Assembly: GCF_000314735.2 (NCBI RefSeq)
Contig: NZ_KB375270.1
Span: 620,001-684,000, forward strand
From: Afipia felis ATCC 53690
Lineage (GTDB): Bacteria > Pseudomonadota > Alphaproteobacteria > Rhizobiales > Xanthobacteraceae
DNA length: 64,000 bases
Direction: 5' to 3'
Shown piece by piece: positions 1 through 10,029 of the stretch. The notes beneath the pieces were generated by a model, which searched no databases, was not told the origin of the DNA, and worked only from the letters and a program-made list of their open reading frames with translations. Every line of letters starts with the position of its first letter. The first letter of the stretch is position 1. The translations under genes were made by a program, and so were the position numbers.

Positions 1-2
1 TC

Positions 3-242
3 TCGCCGCCTGAAAGCGCGGTCGTTACCGGTGCCGGGCGGCTGCAGTTCTATTCGGCTCCCAATAACCGTTGCCCGATGCACGGCGTTTTCGTTGTCCC
101 AAAAGATGCGTTGATTGCCTACGCTCGGTCTGCCGATGGCTGGTCGTCCGTGATGTATTTGAACCCGCGAACGGGCGAGGACGTCTCTGGCTGGGTCAGA
201 TCGGCTCGATTGAAGGCGACCGGCAGGGTCGCTCCGCGATAA
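3..242 (+). CDS. C-terminal part of an SH3-like domain protein (partial)
   Basis: An open frame enters from the left edge and ends with TAA at 240–242, giving 79 residues with no start in the window. The sequence reads as one bacterial SH3-like barrel: a beta-rich stretch beginning LQFYSAPN, a Cys-containing turn (NRCPMHG), then YARSADGWSSVMY and a terminal GWVRSARLK strand. The GW motif near the end is typical of SH3b domains, which usually sit in exported, cell-wall-associated proteins. The N-terminus, and so any signal peptide or catalytic domain, is outside the window. An overlapping reading frame at 71–256 is a shadow of this one. The domain assignment is by pattern and not certain. Confidence 0.6.
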   Translation, partial: SPPESAVVTGAGRLQFYSAPNNRCPMHGVFVVPKDALIAYARSADGWSSVMYLNPRTGEDVSGWVRSARLKATGRVAPR

Positions 243-506
243 TAGAAGCGCGATAGAGCATGGTGACGCGCTGCACCGCACGCTGGCAGGGTGGCGCCGG
301 TGCAACGAATGTTGCGAAGCCGCCACAGTTTTTGAACATTTAACCCTCGTCGTAGTAACCCCTTGCGCGCGCCGCGATTTGGCCACACGCCTCCATGAAA
401 TCATGTTCATGTAGCGTGGATGCGTTAGTCCGCCGCGTGAAGATTGCGAAAGCCCGCTGTTTTTAGGGGTTTTGAGCGAAAGGGCTGCCGCGGCGAAGGT
501 TTTGAA

Positions 507-2231
507 ATGGACGCGAAGACCAACATCAAGGCGAGACTGCCGAGCCGTCATGTGACGGAAGGTCCGGCCCGCGCCCCCCATCGCTCCTACCTCTACGCCA
601 TGGGCCTCACCACCGAGCAGATCCACCAGCCGTTCGTCGGCGTGGCGTCCTGCTGGAATGAGGCCGCGCCCTGCAATATTTCGCTGATGCGCCAGGCCCA
701 GGCCGTGAAAAAGGGCGTCGCCTCCGCTGGTGGCACCCCGCGCGAGTTCTGTACCATCACCGTCACCGACGGCATCGCCATGGGACACGAGGGCATGCGG
801 TCTTCGCTGCCGTCGCGCGAGGTGATCGCCGATTCCGTCGAACTCACCATCCGCGGCCATTCCTACGACGCGTTGGTCGGGCTCGCGGGCTGCGACAAGT
901 CCCTGCCGGGCATGATGATGGCGATGTGCCGTCTCAACGTGCCCTCGATCTTCATCTATGGCGGCTCGATCCTGCCCGGCAATTTCCGCGGCCAGCAGGT
1001 CACCGTGCAGGACATGTTCGAGGCCGTCGGCAAGCACTCGGTCGGCGAGATGTCGGACGCCGACCTGGACGAAATCGAGCGCGTGGCATGCCCCTCGGCG
1101 GGTGCCTGCGGCGCGCAGTTCACTGCCAACACCATGGCGACTGTCTCCGAGGCGATCGGCCTCGCGCTGCCGTACTCGGCGGGCGCTCCTGCTCCTTACG
1201 AAATCCGCGACTCCTTCTGCGCGACGGCCGGCGAGAAGGTCATGGAATTGATCGCCAAGAATATCCGCCCGCGCGACATCGTCACCCGCAAGGCGCTGGA
1301 AAACGCTGCCGCCGTGGTCGCGGCCTCCGGCGGCTCGACCAATGCGGCGCTGCATCTGCCCGCCATCGCGCATGAATGCGGCATCGAATTCGACCTGTTC
1401 GACGTGGCCGAAATCTTCAAAAAGACACCATATGTCGCGGATTTGAAGCCGGGCGGCCGTTATGTAGCCAAAGACATGTTCGAAGCTGGCGGCATCCCGC
1501 TGCTGATGAAGACGCTCCTGGATCACGGTTATATGCACGGTGACTGCATGACGGTCACCGGGCGGACGATTGCCGAGAACCTCGCCAGCGTGAAATGGAA
1601 TCCGCATCAGGATGTGGTGCGCCCCGCCGACAAGCCGATCACGGTGACCGGTGGCGTCGTGGGCATGAAGGGCAACCTCGCTCCCGACGGCGCGATCGTG
1701 AAAGTGGCTGGAATGTCCGTCCTGAAGTTCACCGGTCCGGCGCGTGTCTTCGATTGCGAAGAGGACGCGTTCGAGGCCGTGGAGAAACGGACCTACAAGG
1801 AAGGCGAGGTCATCGTCATCCGCTACGAGGGCCCTAAGGGTGGCCCCGGCATGCGCGAGATGCTCGCCACTACCGCTGCACTTTACGGGCAGGGGATGGG
1901 CGCCAAGGTCGCGCTCATCACGGATGGCCGTTTCTCCGGCGCGACGCGCGGCTTCTGCGTCGGCCATGTCGGCCCCGAGGCTGCAGTCGGAGGGCCGATC
2001 GGCCTTATCCGAAATGGGGACATTATCGAACTTGATGCCGAGGCCGGGGCGCTCAATGTGAAGTTGAGTGACGCTGAATTGGCCGAGCGGCGGAAAGCCT
2101 GGAAACCGCGGGAAACCGGCACGGGTTCCGGGGCACTCTGGAAGTATGCCCAGCAGGTCGGACCTGCGGTCAAGGGCGCGGTGACCCACCCAGGACGGGC
2201 GGGTGAAAAGAGTTGCTATGCGGATATTTAA
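507..2231 (+). CDS. ilvD: Dihydroxy-acid dehydratase IlvD
   Basis: IlvD dehydrates 2,3-dihydroxy-isovalerate and -methylvalerate to the 2-keto acids in valine and isoleucine biosynthesis (cytoplasmic Fe-S enzyme). The protein is 574 residues, the usual family length. Visible signatures are VGVASCW (C49), [11 protein letters not shown] (C129, with the lysine that is carbamylated in related enzymes) and [11 protein letters not shown] (C201); the three cysteines are the expected cluster ligands. An in-frame ATG at 444 would add 21 unconserved residues; the ATG at 507 follows a purine-rich GAAGG and matches the [19 protein letters not shown] start expected for the family. Its 3' end overlaps the next gene. 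Confidence 0.96.
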   Translation: MDAKTNIKARLPSRHVTEGPARAPHRSYLYAMGLTTEQIHQPFVGVASCWNEAAPCNISLMRQAQAVKKGVASAGGTPREFCTITVTDGIAMGHEGMRSSLPSREVIADSVELTIRGHSYDALVGLAGCDKSLPGMMMAMCRLNVPSIFIYGGSILPGNFRGQQVTVQDMFEAVGKHSVGEMSDADLDEIERVACPSAGACGAQFTANTMATVSEAIGLALPYSAGAPAPYEIRDSFCATAGEKVMELIAKNIRPRDIVTRKALENAAAVVAASGGSTNAALHLPAIAHECGIEFDLFDVAEIFKKTPYVADLKPGGRYVAKDMFEAGGIPLLMKTLLDHGYMHGDCMTVTGRTIAENLASVKWNPHQDVVRPADKPITVTGGVVGMKGNLAPDGAIVKVAGMSVLKFTGPARVFDCEEDAFEAVEKRTYKEGEVIVIRYEGPKGGPGMREMLATTAALYGQGMGAKVALITDGRFSGATRGFCVGHVGPEAAVGGPIGLIRNGDIIELDAEAGALNVKLSDAELAERRKAWKPRETGTGSGALWKYAQQVGPAVKGAVTHPGRAGEKSCYADI

Positions 2232-3033
2232 GGGTTGCGTCTTGACCGCGTGTGCGACCATCGCAGTTTTTGCGATGACGCGGACCTACGCTTTCGATGG
2301 CACGGTCGATCCTGACGGTGCGACCGCCCCGCTCGGAGCGGTGACCACGTCGTCCGGCGTCGCGGTGGTAAAGAAGACCCTGCCGCCGAACAGCAACGCG
2401 CTGACCGCCCTGCAATATGCCGCCGAAGACGGCCATGCCGCCGCCCAATGGAAACTCGGCAAGATGTTCGCCGATGGCGTCGGCGTCGAGCGCGACGATC
2501 TGCGCGCCTTCGATTATTTCAGCCGGATCGCCAACCAACACGCCGAAGACAATCCGGGAGCGCCGCAGGCCAACATCGTGGCCAACGCGTTCGTGGCGCT
2601 CGGCCGCTACTACATCACCGGCATCGCCAATTCGAACATCAAGCGCGACCCGGAGCGGGCGCGGGAGATGTTCTCTTACGCCGCGTCCTATTTCGGCAGC
2701 GCCGAGGCGCAATACAGCCTCGCGCGGATGTATCTCGAGGGCAAAGGCATCCAGCGCGATGTGAAGTATGGTGTGCGCTGGCTTGGTCTCGCGGCCCACA
2801 AGGGCCAGCACGAGGCGCAGGCGCTTCTCGGCCAGATGCTGTTCAACGGCGACCATCTGCAGCGGCAGGCTGCACGCGGCCTGATGTGGCTGACGCTGGC
2901 GCAGGAAAGCGCCACGCCGGACGAGAAGTGGATTCACCAGAGCTACAACGAGGCGCTGTCCAAGGCCTCCGAAGACGACCGCGCCATGGCCCTGCAGATG
3001 CTGCAGCGCTGGGTGCAGGGTCGCCGCGACTGA
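2203..3033 (+). CDS. Sel1-repeat periplasmic protein, ExoR-like
   Basis: A 276-residue protein with an N-terminal hydrophobic signal (about residues 8–29, cleavage likely after TRTYA) followed by Sel1-type TPR repeats: [28 protein letters not shown] and [13 protein letters not shown]. The closing block ([10 protein letters not shown], then [14 protein letters not shown]) resembles the C-terminus of rhizobial ExoR, the periplasmic inhibitor of the ExoS/ChvI two-component system that controls exopolysaccharide and envelope stress genes. GTG at 2203 has AGGA seven bases upstream and overlaps the end of ilvD by 29 bases; ATG at 2218 is an alternative start. The family is well supported. ExoR function is inference, since no ExoS/ChvI genes are in view. 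Confidence 0.75.
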   Translation: MKRVAMRIFKGCVLTACATIAVFAMTRTYAFDGTVDPDGATAPLGAVTTSSGVAVVKKTLPPNSNALTALQYAAEDGHAAAQWKLGKMFADGVGVERDDLRAFDYFSRIANQHAEDNPGAPQANIVANAFVALGRYYITGIANSNIKRDPERAREMFSYAASYFGSAEAQYSLARMYLEGKGIQRDVKYGVRWLGLAAHKGQHEAQALLGQMLFNGDHLQRQAARGLMWLTLAQESATPDEKWIHQSYNEALSKASEDDRAMALQMLQRWVQGRRD

Positions 3034-3051
3034 TCTGAGCGAAAGCTCCAC

Positions 3052-3834
3052 CTAAAAATTAAGATCCGCCCATACCGGCACGTGATCCGAGGCTTTTTCC
3101 CAGCCGCGCACATGCTTGTCGATGCCGACCGCCTGCAGACGATCACTCGCTGGTGGCGACATCAGGAGATGGTCGATGCGGATGCCGTTGTTCTTCTGCC
3201 AGGCGCCGGCCTGATAATCCCAGAATGTGTACTGCTGCGGCGCGTCCGAGGTTGCACGGAAGGCATCGGTGAGGCCGAGGTTAAGCAGCGTCTGGAATTT
3301 GTCGCGGGTCTGCGGCAGGAACAGCGCGTCGCCGAGCCAGGCCTGCGGATTGTAGACGTCGGCAGGCGTCGGAATGACGTTGAAATCGCCCGCCAGCACG
3401 AACGGCTCTTCTGATTTCAGCCGGTCGCGCGCATAGTCGATCAGCCGGTCCATCCATCGCAGCTTGTACGGATATTTCTCCGTGTTCACCGGATTGCCGT
3501 TCGGCAGATAGAGGCAAGCGAGGCGGAAGGTGCCGTCCTTGTGCGACACCACGCCTTCAAGAAAGCGCGCGTGCAGGTCCTCGGGATCGCCCGCAAGCTG
3601 CGGTTTGGTTTCCTCGAAGCGATATTTGGAGAGCAGGGCAACGCCGTTGAAGGTCTTCTGCCCGTGAGTCACCACGTTGTAGCCGAGTGCCTCGATCGGC
3701 TCGCGCGGAAACGCGTCATCGAGGCATTTGATTTCCTGCAGGCAGACCAGATCTGGCTCGCGCTCCTTCAGCCATGTCAGCAAATGGTCGAGGCGCTGGC
3801 GCACCGAGTTGACGTTCCATGTCGCGATGCGCAT
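3052..3834 (-). CDS. xthA: Exodeoxyribonuclease III
   Basis: A 260-residue EEP-fold (exonuclease–endonuclease–phosphatase) DNA repair enzyme acting on abasic sites and 3' ends. Diagnostic motifs are MRIATWNVNSVRQRL at the start, LQEIKC (metal-binding Glu), AGDFNVIP (catalytic Asp and Asn) and the terminal ASDHVPVWADL (Asp-His pair). An in-frame ATG at 3867 would add 11 residues inside the upstream gene; the ATG at 3834 puts the conserved MRIATWN first. It lies directly downstream of erpA on the minus strand and is probably co-transcribed with it. Confidence 0.95.
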   Translation of the reverse strand: MRIATWNVNSVRQRLDHLLTWLKEREPDLVCLQEIKCLDDAFPREPIEALGYNVVTHGQKTFNGVALLSKYRFEETKPQLAGDPEDLHARFLEGVVSHKDGTFRLACLYLPNGNPVNTEKYPYKLRWMDRLIDYARDRLKSEEPFVLAGDFNVIPTPADVYNPQAWLGDALFLPQTRDKFQTLLNLGLTDAFRATSDAPQQYTFWDYQAGAWQKNNGIRIDHLLMSPPASDRLQAVGIDKHVRGWEKASDHVPVWADLNF

Positions 3835-3842
3835 GGGCGGCG

Positions 3843-4172
3843 TCAGATCGAGAAGCTGATGCCGCAACCGCAGGAGGCGGTGGCGTTCGGATTGTTGACG
3901 CGGAACGATGCACCAATCAGGTCATCGACGAAGTCGAGTTCGGAGTCCGCGAGGAACGGAGCCGAAGAGGGATCGACCAGTACTACGGCGTTATCGCGCA
4001 CGATCACCAGATCGTCCTCGGCCTGGGTCTTGTCGATATCGAATTTGTACTGGAAGCCGGAGCAGCCGCCGCCCTCGACGCTGATGCGGAGCTTGGCGCC
4101 TTCGCCTTCGCCTTTCAGGATTTCGCCAATCCGCCGCGCCGCCCGCTCGGAAATTGTCACATTCGCGGTCAC
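3843..4172 (-). CDS. erpA: Iron-sulfur cluster insertion protein ErpA (HesB/IscA family)
   Basis: A 109-residue A-type Fe-S carrier. The three cluster-binding cysteines are present in the family spacing: GGGCSGFQY, then ASCGCGISF near the C-terminus. Start and stop give the normal compact length. It is divergent from dgt with about 95 bases between, and precedes xthA by 8 bases on the minus strand. ErpA and IscA are hard to separate by sequence alone. The usual rhizobial annotation beside xthA and dgt is ErpA. Confidence 0.9.
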   Translation of the reverse strand: MTANVTISERAARRIGEILKGEGEGAKLRISVEGGGCSGFQYKFDIDKTQAEDDLVIVRDNAVVLVDPSSAPFLADSELDFVDDLIGASFRVNNPNATASCGCGISFSI

Positions 4173-4267
4173 GTCCGCTCTCCCTCAGAATCCGGAAGTT
4201 TGAATCTGTTCCGGTCCATAGTTAAGTACTCACCACGCCAGAATCAAACGCCAAAGGAGCGTCCCCA

Positions 4268-5473
4268 ATGTCCGTGGGGCGGGCGGCACCTGCCGCACCT
4301 TACCGCTGCGACCCAGACCTGAGCCGCGGCCGCCGGTTCGATGAGCCGCCAAGCCGCCACCGCAGCGCTTTCCGCCGCGATTGCGACCGGGTGATCCATT
4401 CCACCGCGTTCCGCCGCCTCAAGCACAAGACGCAGGTATTCGTCTTCCACGAGGGCGATCATTATCGCACCCGGCTGACCCACAGTCTGGAGGTGGCGCA
4501 GATCGCCCGTGCGCTGGCGCGCCAACTGGGGCTGGACGAGGATCTCACCGAGACGTTGGCGCTCGCGCATGACCTCGGCCATCCGCCGTTCGGCCATGCG
4601 GGCGAGCGTGCGCTCGACGCTTGCCTGAAAGATCAAGGCGGGTTTGACCACAATGCGCAGTCGCTGCGCGTCGTCACCTCGCTCGAACGCCGCTATCCGG
4701 CCTTCGACGGGCTGAACCTGACCTGGGAATCGCTCGAGGGCATCGTCAAGCACAACGGCCCGCTCATTGGCCGCGATGGCCATCCGCTCGGGCATTACGC
4801 ATCCCATGGTCTGCCGGTGGGGATCACGAATTACAACGCGGTGCACGACCTCGAACTGTCGTCCTATGCCTCGTTGGAAGCGCAGGTCGCGGCAATTTCC
4901 GACGATATCGCCTACAATGCCCATGACATCGACGATGGCCTGCGCGCGGGCCTATTCACTATTGCCGACCTCAACGCCGTCCCGCTGATCGCCGATCTCA
5001 ATGGGCGGATTCTCTCGCGCTTTCCGGGCATCGACGAGGCGCGTCATGGCGCTGAACTCGTGCGCGAACTGATCTCGTACTGGATTGAGTCCGCGTTCTC
5101 CGAAACGATGCGGCGGATCGCATCGGCCGCGCCGCGAACCGTGGAAGACGTGCGCCACGGCGGCGGCCCGCTGGCGGCCTTCAATCCGAAGGCGCAGGGC
5201 GCGGACCGGGCGATCAAGCAATTCCTGTGGGACCGGATGTACCGCCATGACCGCGTGATGCGGGTGATGATCGAGGCGGAAGCTGTCGTCGCGGACCTGT
5301 TCGCGCACTACAGCCGCCACCCGGACGACCTGCCTTCCGATTGGGCGCATGGGGATGCTGGCGACGACGAGGAGGACACGCGTCGGATCGGCAATTTCAT
5401 CGCCGGAATGACCGACCGCTATGCCATTACAGAGCACCAGAGGCTTTTTGACTCGACCCCGGAATTGCGTTAG
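4268..5473 (+). CDS. dgt: Deoxyguanosinetriphosphate triphosphohydrolase-like protein
   Basis: A 401-residue HD-domain dNTPase releasing tripolyphosphate from dNTPs. The HD metal site is visible as [15 protein letters not shown] and the adjacent [15 protein letters not shown], with the upstream RDRDRV-type element seen as [23 protein letters not shown]. The 401 residues match the shorter alphaproteobacterial dGTPase-like subfamily, not E. coli Dgt (about 505). It starts just after the divergent erpA promoter region and is followed by argS after about 50 bases. Confidence 0.94.
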   Translation: MSVGRAAPAAPYRCDPDLSRGRRFDEPPSRHRSAFRRDCDRVIHSTAFRRLKHKTQVFVFHEGDHYRTRLTHSLEVAQIARALARQLGLDEDLTETLALAHDLGHPPFGHAGERALDACLKDQGGFDHNAQSLRVVTSLERRYPAFDGLNLTWESLEGIVKHNGPLIGRDGHPLGHYASHGLPVGITNYNAVHDLELSSYASLEAQVAAISDDIAYNAHDIDDGLRAGLFTIADLNAVPLIADLNGRILSRFPGIDEARHGAELVRELISYWIESAFSETMRRIASAAPRTVEDVRHGGGPLAAFNPKAQGADRAIKQFLWDRMYRHDRVMRVMIEAEAVVADLFAHYSRHPDDLPSDWAHGDAGDDEEDTRRIGNFIAGMTDRYAITEHQRLFDSTPELR

Positions 5474-5523
5474 GCGCGCAGGGGAATTTGGCCGATTATG
5501 GCCGCCGTTACAGGAGAATCGCG

Positions 5524-7317
5524 TTGTCCGTCCCGACCCAGCCGGCCCATCTTTTCGCGGATATTCTCGGCCGGGTTCATAGCGTCTGCCGCGATCTGAT
5601 GACCGAAGGCGTGCTGCCGCAAGGCATCGACCTGTCGCGGGTCGTGGTAGAACCGCCGAAGGATGCGACCCACGGCGACATGGCGACCAACGCCGCGATG
5701 GTGCTGGCGAAAGAGGCGAAGGCGAAGCCGCGCGATCTCGCCGACAGGATCAGCGACAAGCTGCGGACCGATCCGCTGGTGCTGGCCGCGAGCGTCGCGG
5801 GGCCGGGCTTCATCAATCTCACGCTGAAGAACGAGGCATGGTTCGACGCGCTGCGCACAGTGCTGCAGGCGGGTGATGCCTACGGCCGTTCGCAGATCGG
5901 TGCGGACGAGAAGGTCAATGTTGAATACGTCTCCGCCAACCCGACCGGGCCGATGCATGTCGGTCACTGTCGAGGCGCCGTGTTCGGCGATGCGCTTGCG
6001 ACGCTGCTCGCGTCTGCGGGCTATGCGGTGACCAAGGAATATTACATCAACGATGCCGGTGCGCAGGTCGATGTACTCGCGCGCTCGGCGCATCTGCGCT
6101 ACCGCGAGGCGCTCGGCGAAAATATCGGCGAAATTCCCGAGGGGCTTTATCCCGGCGACTATCTCAAGCCGGTCGGCGACGCGCTCGCGCGCGAGTATGG
6201 CGACAAGCTCGCGAAGCAGCCTGAGGCTGAGTGGCTTCCGCTCGTGCGCGACAAAGCCATTGTGATGATGATGGAGATGATCCGCGGTGATCTCGCGGCA
6301 CTCAACATCAAGCATGACGTGTTCTTTTCGGAGCGCTCGCTGATCGCGGGCGGCACCGATCAGGTCGGCGCGACGATCGCGGGTCTGCGTGTGAAGGGCG
6401 ATGTCTATGAGGGGCGCCTGCCGCCGCCGAAAGGTGCGCCGGTCGAGGATTACGAAGATCGCGAGCAGACACTCTTTCGCGCCACCGCGTTCGGTGACGA
6501 TGTCGATCGACCGCTGAAGAAGTCGGATGGCTCCTATACCTACTTCGCCTCCGACATCGCCTATCACAAGAACAAGTTCGACCGCGGCTTCCACAATATG
6601 GTGGACGTGTGGGGCGCCGATCACGGCGGCTACATCAAGCGCGTGCAGGCCGCGATCAAGGCGGTGACGGCGGGCGAGGGCGAACTCGACGTCAAGATCG
6701 TGCAGCTCGTGCGGCTGCTGCGAAACGGCGAGCCGGTGAAAATGTCGAAGCGCGCGGGTGACTTCGTCACGCTGCGTGAAGTGGTGGATGAAGTCGGCTC
6801 AGATGCCGTGCGCTTTATGATGCTGTTCCGCAAGAACGATGCGGTGCTCGATTTCGACCTCGCCAAGGTGCTGGAGCAGTCCAAGGACAATCCGGTTTTC
6901 TACGTGCAGTACGGCCACGCGCGCGGACACTCGGTGTTCAAAAACGCCCGCGCCACGGTTCCCGATCTGCCTGAGGATGACGGCAAGCGGCGCGCCTGGC
7001 TGGGCGCGGCTGATGTTGAGCGGCTAACCGATCCGGTGGAATTGTCGCTGATCCGCCAGCTTGCTTTGTTCCCGCGCACGCTGGAAGCGGCCGCCTTGGC
7101 TCATGAGCCGCACCGCATCGCATTCTATCTCTATGATCTTGCAAGCGAGTTCCACGCGCTCTGGACCAAGGGCCGCGATGCGCCTCATTTACGCTTCATT
7201 ATAGATAATGATGCTGGAATTACCATTGCGCGACTGGCCTTGGTGCAAGGCGTCGTCTCGGTTCTGGCATCCGGCCTCGCCGTGCTCGGCGTCCATGCTC
7301 CGAACGAGATGCGATGA
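5524..7317 (+). CDS. argS: Arginine--tRNA ligase
   Basis: A class I aminoacyl-tRNA synthetase of 597 residues. It shows the N-terminal Add1-type domain, the HIGH equivalent in [18 protein letters not shown], the KMSKS equivalent in [16 protein letters not shown], and the C-terminal anticodon-binding DALR domain ([14 protein letters not shown]). The start is a TTG at 5524 with AGGAG seven bases upstream. Another in-frame TTG at 5488 would add 12 residues and has no clear ribosome site. No internal breaks are seen. Confidence 0.95.
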   Translation: MSVPTQPAHLFADILGRVHSVCRDLMTEGVLPQGIDLSRVVVEPPKDATHGDMATNAAMVLAKEAKAKPRDLADRISDKLRTDPLVLAASVAGPGFINLTLKNEAWFDALRTVLQAGDAYGRSQIGADEKVNVEYVSANPTGPMHVGHCRGAVFGDALATLLASAGYAVTKEYYINDAGAQVDVLARSAHLRYREALGENIGEIPEGLYPGDYLKPVGDALAREYGDKLAKQPEAEWLPLVRDKAIVMMMEMIRGDLAALNIKHDVFFSERSLIAGGTDQVGATIAGLRVKGDVYEGRLPPPKGAPVEDYEDREQTLFRATAFGDDVDRPLKKSDGSYTYFASDIAYHKNKFDRGFHNMVDVWGADHGGYIKRVQAAIKAVTAGEGELDVKIVQLVRLLRNGEPVKMSKRAGDFVTLREVVDEVGSDAVRFMMLFRKNDAVLDFDLAKVLEQSKDNPVFYVQYGHARGHSVFKNARATVPDLPEDDGKRRAWLGAADVERLTDPVELSLIRQLALFPRTLEAAALAHEPHRIAFYLYDLASEFHALWTKGRDAPHLRFIIDNDAGITIARLALVQGVVSVLASGLAVLGVHAPNEMR

Positions 7318-7420
7318 AGGTGACTGTCTGCCCATTCGGGGATGATGTGGCGGCAGCCAGGAACGGCAAACTGGATTATGTTGCGTGAGTCTGCCGTCTC
7401 CGCAGGGGATGCGAGATCAC

Positions 7421-8959
7421 ATGTCTGAACGATACCGTGACAGGCCTTTTCCGCCCGATGATCGGGACTACACTCATGCGCCCCAGCAGGGCGCGGACGA
7501 CCCGCTGGCCGAATTGGCCCGGCTGATCGGCCAGACCGATCCGTATTCGAACTTTGGTCGCCAGCAGGCTGCCGAGCCCGCCACCGCTCACGAGGAGCCG
7601 GGCTATGACAATCAGCCCGACCCGCACGACGATATGGGGTACGATCCCCATCACGGCGAACCGCCGCTGCCGTCCTGGATGCGTCCGCGCGATCCCGAGC
7701 CGCAGCAGTCTGCACCCGCGCACGACGATTACAGCTATCCGGCCGCTATGCCGGAGAACACCTACAATCGCCATTCCGGCTACCGGCTCGGTTACGAAAC
7801 CTCGCGGTTCGATTCGCCGCAGCAGGAGGCTGAGGCTTCCTATGCGGAGGGCGGCCAGAGCCATTACGACGACGGCGCCTATCGTCAGGACGCTTACGGG
7901 CAGGGTGCCTACGCGCAGGATGGTTATGCTCAGGGTGGATACGATCAACCTCAATATGCGCAGGGTCAGGATCGCTACGATCAGGTTCTCTACGGTGAGC
8001 AGCCCCGTCACCGGCAGGGCAACACGCCTTATGCCGCCTACGATCAGGGCTATGACGAGGATGGCTACGATCAGGGTTATGCCGACCAGCCGGAGCAGCC
8101 GAAGCGCGGCGGGATGATGACGGTCGTGGCCGTGCTTGCGCTCGCCGTGCTCGGCACGGCCGGTGCCTATGCCTATCGCTCGATCGCGGGTTCGCCGCGC
8201 AGCGGAGAGCCGCCGATCATCAAGGCCGATGTCAGCCCGAACAAGGTCATTCCTGAAAAGCAGACAAGCGAGAAGCAGATCTACGACCGCATCGGCGACA
8301 AGTCCGGCGAGCGGATGGTGTCCCGCGAGGAGCAGCCGGTCGATGTCGACGCCCGTTCCGGCGGGCCGCGGGTGGTGTTTCCGCCGCTGACCCAGAACCC
8401 GTCGCCACCGTCCGGCGCATCGGTTTCGCCTGCGACCCGACCCACGGGGCCCGGAGTTGCCAACGGAACTCTCAGCGGCGAGGTTCCGCGTCGGATCCGC
8501 ACCGTCAGCATCCGTCCCGACCAGACTGACGTGACGTCGCAGACAAACGCTGTTCCGCCTGCACCCGCGCCGGTGCAGTCGACGCCCGCAAGGGCTCCGG
8601 CCGCACAGGCGGCTCCCTCGAATGCGCCGCTTGCCCTTTCGCCTCAGGCGGCGCCTGAGCCACGCTCCCGTGTTGCCTCGCTGGCGGCCCCAGCGGGCGT
8701 ACCCACGGTGTCCGGTTCCTATGTCCAGATCTCCTCGCAGCGCTCGGAGGCCGACGCCATGACCTCCTACAGGGTCCTGCAGGGCAAGTATCCGGGTATC
8801 CTCGGCTCGCGGCATCCGACCGTGCGCCGGGCCGATCTCGGTTCCAAGGGGGTATACTACCGCGCCTTGGTGGGACCGTTCGCCTCGACTGACGAAGCCA
8901 CCCAGTTCTGCGTGAACCTGCAATCGGCAGGGGGTAAGTGCATCGTCCAGAGGAATTAA
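7421..8959 (+). CDS. SPOR-domain cell-division protein with Tyr/Gly/Gln-rich cytoplasmic region
   Basis: A 512-residue bitopic membrane protein. Residues about 1–225 are acidic and cytoplasmic, starting MSERYRDRPFPPDD, with a low-complexity stretch of repeated YxQGxYxQDGY units (about 130–220). One transmembrane helix follows (about 231–252, VVAVLALAVLGTAGAYAY), then a Pro/Ala-rich linker, and a C-terminal SPOR domain (about 437–512, GSYVQISSQRSEADA to CIVQRN) that binds denuded septal peptidoglycan. The ATG at 7421 is preferred over the upstream GTG at 7385. It precedes nagZ, which recycles peptidoglycan, a common pairing in this family of bacteria. Confidence 0.88.
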   Translation: MSERYRDRPFPPDDRDYTHAPQQGADDPLAELARLIGQTDPYSNFGRQQAAEPATAHEEPGYDNQPDPHDDMGYDPHHGEPPLPSWMRPRDPEPQQSAPAHDDYSYPAAMPENTYNRHSGYRLGYETSRFDSPQQEAEASYAEGGQSHYDDGAYRQDAYGQGAYAQDGYAQGGYDQPQYAQGQDRYDQVLYGEQPRHRQGNTPYAAYDQGYDEDGYDQGYADQPEQPKRGGMMTVVAVLALAVLGTAGAYAYRSIAGSPRSGEPPIIKADVSPNKVIPEKQTSEKQIYDRIGDKSGERMVSREEQPVDVDARSGGPRVVFPPLTQNPSPPSGASVSPATRPTGPGVANGTLSGEVPRRIRTVSIRPDQTDVTSQTNAVPPAPAPVQSTPARAPAAQAAPSNAPLALSPQAAPEPRSRVASLAAPAGVPTVSGSYVQISSQRSEADAMTSYRVLQGKYPGILGSRHPTVRRADLGSKGVYYRALVGPFASTDEATQFCVNLQSAGGKCIVQRN

Positions 8960-9006
8960 CGGCCGTTTCCTTGACCCTTGAGGCGGCCACGGGCTAATCG
9001 CCCCTG

Positions 9007-10029
9007 ATGGCCGTCCGAGCTTTCATCACCGGCGTTTCCGGCCCCGTCCTGACCGACGGGGAGCGCGCGTTCCTGCGCGCGGAACAGCCGTGGGGTTTCA
9101 TCCTGTTCAAGCGCAACGTCGAGAACCCGGCGCAAGTCGCTGCTCTGGCTGCGGAGTTGCGCACCGCCGTGGACCGCCCCGACGCGCCCGTCCTGATCGA
9201 TCAGGAAGGTGGCCGGGTGCAGCGGTTGGGGCCGCCGCACTGGCCGCGCTATCCCGCAGGTGCCGTGTTCGGCGCACTGTATGACCAGTCTCCGGAAAGA
9301 GGCTTGCGGGCGGCATGGCTGTCGTCCCGCCTGATCGCGGCCGACCTCGATGCGCTCGGCATCAGCGTCGATTGCCTGCCGCTGGCCGACGTTCCGGTGG
9401 CCGGGGCTGACGCGGTGATCGGCGACCGTGCCTATGGCACGACGCCGGAGAAGGTCGCGACCATCGCCCGCGCGGTGACTGACGGGTTGCTTGCCGGTGG
9501 AATTTTACCGATTCTGAAGCACATTCCCGGCCACGGCCGCGCGACTGCCGACAGTCATTTGCGGCTGCCAACCGTGGACACGCCGCGCGCGGAACTGGAG
9601 CGCACCGATTTCGTGGCGTTTTCGCGCCTCGCGGATCTGCCGATGGCGATGACCGCACATGTTGTGTTTAGCGCCCTCGATGCCGCCCAACCGGCGACCA
9701 CTTCTGCGACAATCATTGATCAGGTGATTCGCGGCGCGATGAATTTTCAAGGCTTGCTCATGAGCGATGACGTCTCGATGAATGCGCTGAGCGGCACGAT
9801 CGCCGAGCGCACCCGCGCGAGCCTCAAAGCGGGCTGCGATGTCGCGCTTCATTGCAACGGCAACATGGACGAGATGCGCGCGGTAGCCGCGGAAGCACCC
9901 GTGCTCACGGGCAAGGCGTTGCAGCGCGCTGACCGTGCGCTGGCCGCCCGCAAGCCGCCGCAGCCGTTCGAAGCCGACGCCGGGCGCGCGGAGCTTGATG
10001 AACTGATCGCACAGGCGGGGATCGCATGA
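9007..10029 (+). CDS. nagZ: Beta-N-acetylhexosaminidase NagZ
   Basis: A 340-residue GH3 enzyme that removes GlcNAc from anhydromuropeptides in the cytoplasm during peptidoglycan recycling. Motifs are LIDQEGGRVQRL, the KHIPGHGRATADSH loop carrying the catalytic His/Asp dyad, and LLMSDDVSMNAL with the nucleophilic Asp. The length is typical of single-domain NagZ. It overlaps the start of scpA by 4 bases, so it is translationally coupled to the condensin genes. Confidence 0.95.
   Translation: MAVRAFITGVSGPVLTDGERAFLRAEQPWGFILFKRNVENPAQVAALAAELRTAVDRPDAPVLIDQEGGRVQRLGPPHWPRYPAGAVFGALYDQSPERGLRAAWLSSRLIAADLDALGISVDCLPLADVPVAGADAVIGDRAYGTTPEKVATIARAVTDGLLAGGILPILKHIPGHGRATADSHLRLPTVDTPRAELERTDFVAFSRLADLPMAMTAHVVFSALDAAQPATTSATIIDQVIRGAMNFQGLLMSDDVSMNALSGTIAERTRASLKAGCDVALHCNGNMDEMRAVAAEAPVLTGKALQRADRALAARKPPQPFEADAGRAELDELIAQAGIA

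Noticed and set aside
71..256. 61-codon frame at the left edge
   Set aside because: A different frame (3–242) gives an SH3-like domain; this one is Arg-rich and motif-free.
7900..8080. CRISPR-like short repeats
   Set aside because: The repeats are codons for a Tyr/Gly/Gln tract in a coding frame; no unique spacers of even length exist. No CRISPR array is seen anywhere in the window.
7376..8923. 515-codon frame opposite the SPOR gene
   Set aside because: Antisense to a protein with an obvious TM segment and SPOR domain; Leu/Arg/Gly-rich with no recognisable domain.
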